Of a DNA stretch of 8,413 nt, positions 6,534-8,413 are shown in pieces. Location of the stretch: the NCBI GenBank assembly GCA_021775515.1, contig JAJFHR010000302.1:1-8413 (forward strand). Direction: 5' to 3'. The notes under the pieces were generated by a model. That model was given only the letters and a program-made list of their open reading frames with translations, did not search any database and was not told the origin of the DNA. The position numbers were made by a program, and so were the translations under genes. Numbering within the stretch: position 1 is the first letter of the stretch; the number at the start of each line of letters is the position of its first letter. The stretch is from Hyphomicrobiales bacterium. Its GTDB lineage: Bacteria > Pseudomonadota > Alphaproteobacteria > Rhizobiales > JAJFHR01.

Positions 6534-6600
6534 GCCTTAAGCCAAGAACATTTATCTCCCGCTAAAGATATATCTGTGTTCTCTGCCATGATTACCTAAA
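6519..6600 (+). repeat. Direct repeat, copy B
   Basis: This is the partner of 3879-3960. Read in the frame equivalent to the choV end, it gives NMRLAEP and then TAA, so the short peptide and its stop are preserved with one Asp-to-Glu change. Most differences lie after the stop. Divergence of about 20 percent argues against a fresh target-site duplication. The sequence left of it is transposase-like, not choV. Confidence 0.85.
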
Positions 6601-6736
6601 TATTATCTAAAATTTAAGTCGTATTTTCAAAGTATTTGACCATTCAGTTTAGTCATATATTCGAAAATTAATGCTATAAATTGAATAACACTACATCTAA
6701 TTAAAGCATTTTCGACAATCGGGAAAGCAAGCGGCG
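6601..6736 (+). promoter_or_regulatory. AT-rich promoter-like region of the lipoprotein gene
   Basis: The run is strongly AT-rich. TTGACC at 6636-6641 resembles a -35 box. TATATT (6656-6661) follows at a short 14-nt spacing, and a TATAAA lies at 6675-6680. No single pair has ideal 17-nt spacing, so the exact promoter is uncertain. The Shine-Dalgarno before 6737 is weak. Confidence 0.35.
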
Positions 6737-7291
6737 ATGAAAATAAATATACGTGCATTGACAATATGCATCGTGTCATCACTCACGATGACGGCGTGTA
6801 CCTCATTGGAGAACATGAGGCTGGAGGGGGTAAAAACCGTCAAAACAACCGAACCCGTGGCATCCTATTCACCGCCCCTGCAGGCTCCCGATACCACCCA
6901 GGCAATAAACATTCCTGGTGATGGTCCGTTGATCAAAGCTCAAGGTTATTTTCACCGCGAAGAATATGGTCTTGCTGAAAAATATTTTCGCCAAGCCAGC
7001 GAAGAAAACCCTAAGAGTTTGGATGCCTGGCTGGGACTGGCGGCCTCCTACGATCAACTCAAGCGGTTTGAACTCGCCAACAGATCTTATAGAAGGGCCA
7101 TCAAAATCGGGGGTCGCACTTCTACCCTTCTCAACAACTGGGGATATTCATACCTCCTTCGCGGCAATGTCGTCGAGGCGCGTAAAAAGCTATTGGCGGC
7201 CTACGAACTTGAGCCCAAAAACAAAGCCGTCAACGCCAACCTTGATTTGCTGCGCGAAGGTATCAAACGCAACCGGCGAAAACGAACGTAA
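6737..7291 (+). CDS. TPR-repeat lipoprotein (TadD-like)
   Basis: The protein has 184 residues. The N-terminus (MKINIR, hydrophobic 7-18, LTMTAC) is a lipoprotein signal with the lipidated cysteine at C21, so the mature protein is probably anchored in the outer membrane facing the periplasm. A linker (about 22-61) rich in Pro, Thr and Val precedes roughly three tetratricopeptide repeats: 63-95 (LIKAQGYFHREEYGLAEKYF), 96-129 (AWLGLAASYDQLKRFELANR) and 131-163 (LNNWGYSYLLRGNVVEARKK). The tail is basic (KRNRRKRT). Size and layout resemble TadD, the pilotin-like lipoprotein of Tad/Flp pilus systems, but no other tad genes are visible, so that name is only a suggestion. TPRs bind partner proteins. 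The G+C matches the choline operon, not the insert. It converges on the minus-strand VWA gene across a shared terminator. Confidence 0.75.
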   Translation: MKINIRALTICIVSSLTMTACTSLENMRLEGVKTVKTTEPVASYSPPLQAPDTTQAINIPGDGPLIKAQGYFHREEYGLAEKYFRQASEENPKSLDAWLGLAASYDQLKRFELANRSYRRAIKIGGRTSTLLNNWGYSYLLRGNVVEARKKLLAAYELEPKNKAVNANLDLLREGIKRNRRKRT

Positions 7292-7329
7292 CCCCCTAAC
7301 CAATTCCCTAGTCTACAGCATGCCGACAA

Positions 7330-7363
7330 AAGAAACGCTTGAGAAACTTCTCAAGCGTTTCTT
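7330..7363. terminator. Bidirectional intrinsic terminator between convergent genes
   Basis: A perfect 15-bp stem (7330-7344 with 7349-7363) closes a 4-nt loop (AACT). The plus-strand side runs AAGAAACGCTTGAGA, then its complement ending TTTCTT with CTTT beyond. Read on the minus strand, the stem is followed by TTTGT. The A/T-rich outer ends give U-rich tails in both directions, so it can end transcripts of the lipoprotein gene and of the VWA gene. Confidence 0.9.
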
Positions 7364-7381
7364 CTTTGGCGCTAGATGTTG

Positions 7382-8413
7382 TTATTTTGGTTGCGGTGGC
7401 GACGATAATCGATCAAGCGATTTTGCCAAGCGCACCAGGCTCATGAATTCACTGCGATAGCCATAAGCATCCGGCCCGCGTCCACTGTCCGCCAACTTCA
7501 AAATACGATCATAGCCGTAATCTTCCAGAAAGCTGACACCGCGCAATTTTTGACCAAATGCTGCAACACTGGCAGCAAAGCGCATGTCATTTGACAATTC
7601 CGCTGTGTTTTTACGCTCCATAGCCGAGGTAATCGGAACCGTGATAAGCTTGCTCTTGTTTTCTTTGGGCAGCTTATAACGCATTTTCAAGAATGCGTAT
7701 TCGCCCTCAAAGGCCTTGCCCTCAACCGGTTTGGACTTTTGATAACGCAGATCGTCAATGAACTTTTGAGCGCTGCCGGCAGGAGTTATTTCATAAATCG
7801 CCGTGACCGTATGGCCAGAACCGATATCACCGGCATCAACCTTGTCATTGTTAAAATCTGCACGTTTAAGCGCACGCGTCTCATACCCGATCAGGCGATA
7901 ATCAGAGACCGCATTGGGATTGAATTCGACCTGAATTTTAACATCTTTGGCAATGGGAAACAGCGTTGAACTCGCTTCTTTCACCAACACCTTTTGGGCT
8001 TCTTTCAGATTATCGATATAGGCCGCAGTCCCGTTGCCGTTTTGCGCCAGCGTTTGCATCAAGGCATCATTGTAATTGCCTTGGCCAAACCCTAGGACCG
8101 AAAGGAAAATTCCGCTTTTACGTTTCTTTTCAATATAGGTCTTAAGTTCGTCAATATTTCTAAGACCGACGTTGAAGTCACCGTCAGTTGCCAGAATTAC
8201 CCGGTTGACGCCTTTTTTATCAAACGATTGCCCAGCCAGCGCATAGGCCTGCCGACGGCCTTGAGCGCCCGCTGTCGATCCGCCCGATTGCAGGCGGTCC
8301 AGAGCCCCCAGTATCTTATGTTTTTCCGATACTTTGGTAGGTTCAAGAACCGTACCAGCGCGCCCGGCATAGGTAACAATCGATACTGTATCGTCTTTAT
8401 CCAACTGATCAAC
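7382..8413 (-). CDS. YfbK-like von Willebrand factor A domain protein (N-terminus outside window)
   Basis: The frame is open to the right edge: beyond the TTG at 8404 it continues VDQ-LDKDD, which fits the family, so the gene is cut by the window, not started there. The 343 visible residues hold most of a VWA domain: VSIVTYAGRAG, GGSTAGAQG (carrying the MIDAS threonine), and VNRVILATDGDFNVG (carrying a MIDAS aspartate). The first MIDAS motif, DxSxS, must lie outside the window. A C-terminal domain with FNPNAVSDYRLIGYETRAL and DVDAGDIGSGHTVTAIYE-type text is the DUF3520/YfbK C-terminal region, ending MSLVRLAKSL and a Pro-rich tail. Members are probably envelope-associated metal-binding interaction proteins; their exact role is not established. 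The visible part appears intact, with a stop at 7382-7384 next to a shared terminator. Confidence 0.88.
   Translation of the reverse strand, partial: VDQLDKDDTVSIVTYAGRAGTVLEPTKVSEKHKILGALDRLQSGGSTAGAQGRRQAYALAGQSFDKKGVNRVILATDGDFNVGLRNIDELKTYIEKKRKSGIFLSVLGFGQGNYNDALMQTLAQNGNGTAAYIDNLKEAQKVLVKEASSTLFPIAKDVKIQVEFNPNAVSDYRLIGYETRALKRADFNNDKVDAGDIGSGHTVTAIYEITPAGSAQKFIDDLRYQKSKPVEGKAFEGEYAFLKMRYKLPKENKSKLITVPITSAMERKNTAELSNDMRFAASVAAFGQKLRGVSFLEDYGYDRILKLADSGRGPDAYGYRSEFMSLVRLAKSLDRLSSPPQPK

Larger units (their letters stand above)
6327..6736. other. 410-nt intergenic stretch: transposase remnant, repeat copy B and an AT-rich promoter region
   Basis: From left to right it holds about 100 nt of unassigned sequence after the oxidoreductase stop, the start of a dead transposase (6473-6533), the second direct repeat (6519-6600), and a very AT-rich run (6600-6720) before the lipoprotein gene. 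The sharp change from G+C-rich to AT-rich marks the right-hand boundary of the foreign block. Confidence 0.6.

Noticed and set aside
3879..6600. The direct repeats as an IS target-site duplication or a CRISPR-like pair
   Set aside because: They are far too long and too diverged for a target-site duplication, and there are only two copies 2.6 kb apart.
8402..8404. TTG as start codon of the VWA gene
   Set aside because: The frame stays open to the window edge and continues with family-like residues, and the first MIDAS motif must lie further upstream, so this is an internal Leu.

Overview
The window looks like a chromosomal segment of an alphaproteobacterium, probably of the rhizobial order (Hyphomicrobiales). 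The main reason is a choXWV-type choline ABC transporter whose binding protein keeps every choline-contacting residue I remember for Sinorhizobium ChoX. No genus can be named from this sequence. Most of the window has moderate G+C (25 of 60 bases are G/C at 1441-1500). The block at about 4390-6330 is clearly richer (41 of 60 at 4801-4860), which suggests a different origin.

Layout, left to right. (1) Positions 2-151 hold the tail of an unidentified gene. (2) Positions 243-896 encode a TIR-domain protein with one C-terminal membrane anchor. (3) Positions 1133-3900 hold choX (periplasmic binding protein), choW (permease) and choV (ATPase). A 120-nt gap with a long inverted repeat separates choX from choW, and choW overlaps choV by an ATGA. 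Together they form a high-affinity choline importer; no choline-oxidising bet genes are visible. (4) Positions 3879-6600 hold a segment bounded by two direct repeats of about 82 bp, exactly 2640 bp apart. The first copy begins inside the last codons of choV. Within the segment are a long gap, a SnoaL-like small protein translationally coupled to a CrtI/RetSat-like FAD oxidoreductase, and the start of a dead IS5-type transposase touching the second repeat. (5) After an AT-rich promoter-like region comes a TPR lipoprotein (6737-7291). It converges on a minus-strand YfbK-like von Willebrand A protein that runs off the right edge (7382-8413). A perfect 15-bp hairpin between them serves as a two-way terminator.

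The most interesting part is the repeat-bounded, G+C-rich insertion at the 3' end of choV. It resembles a small genomic island or cassette that carries a duplicated gene end, with a two-gene oxidoreductase operon as cargo. No integrase, intact transposase, CRISPR array, tRNA or rRNA was seen.
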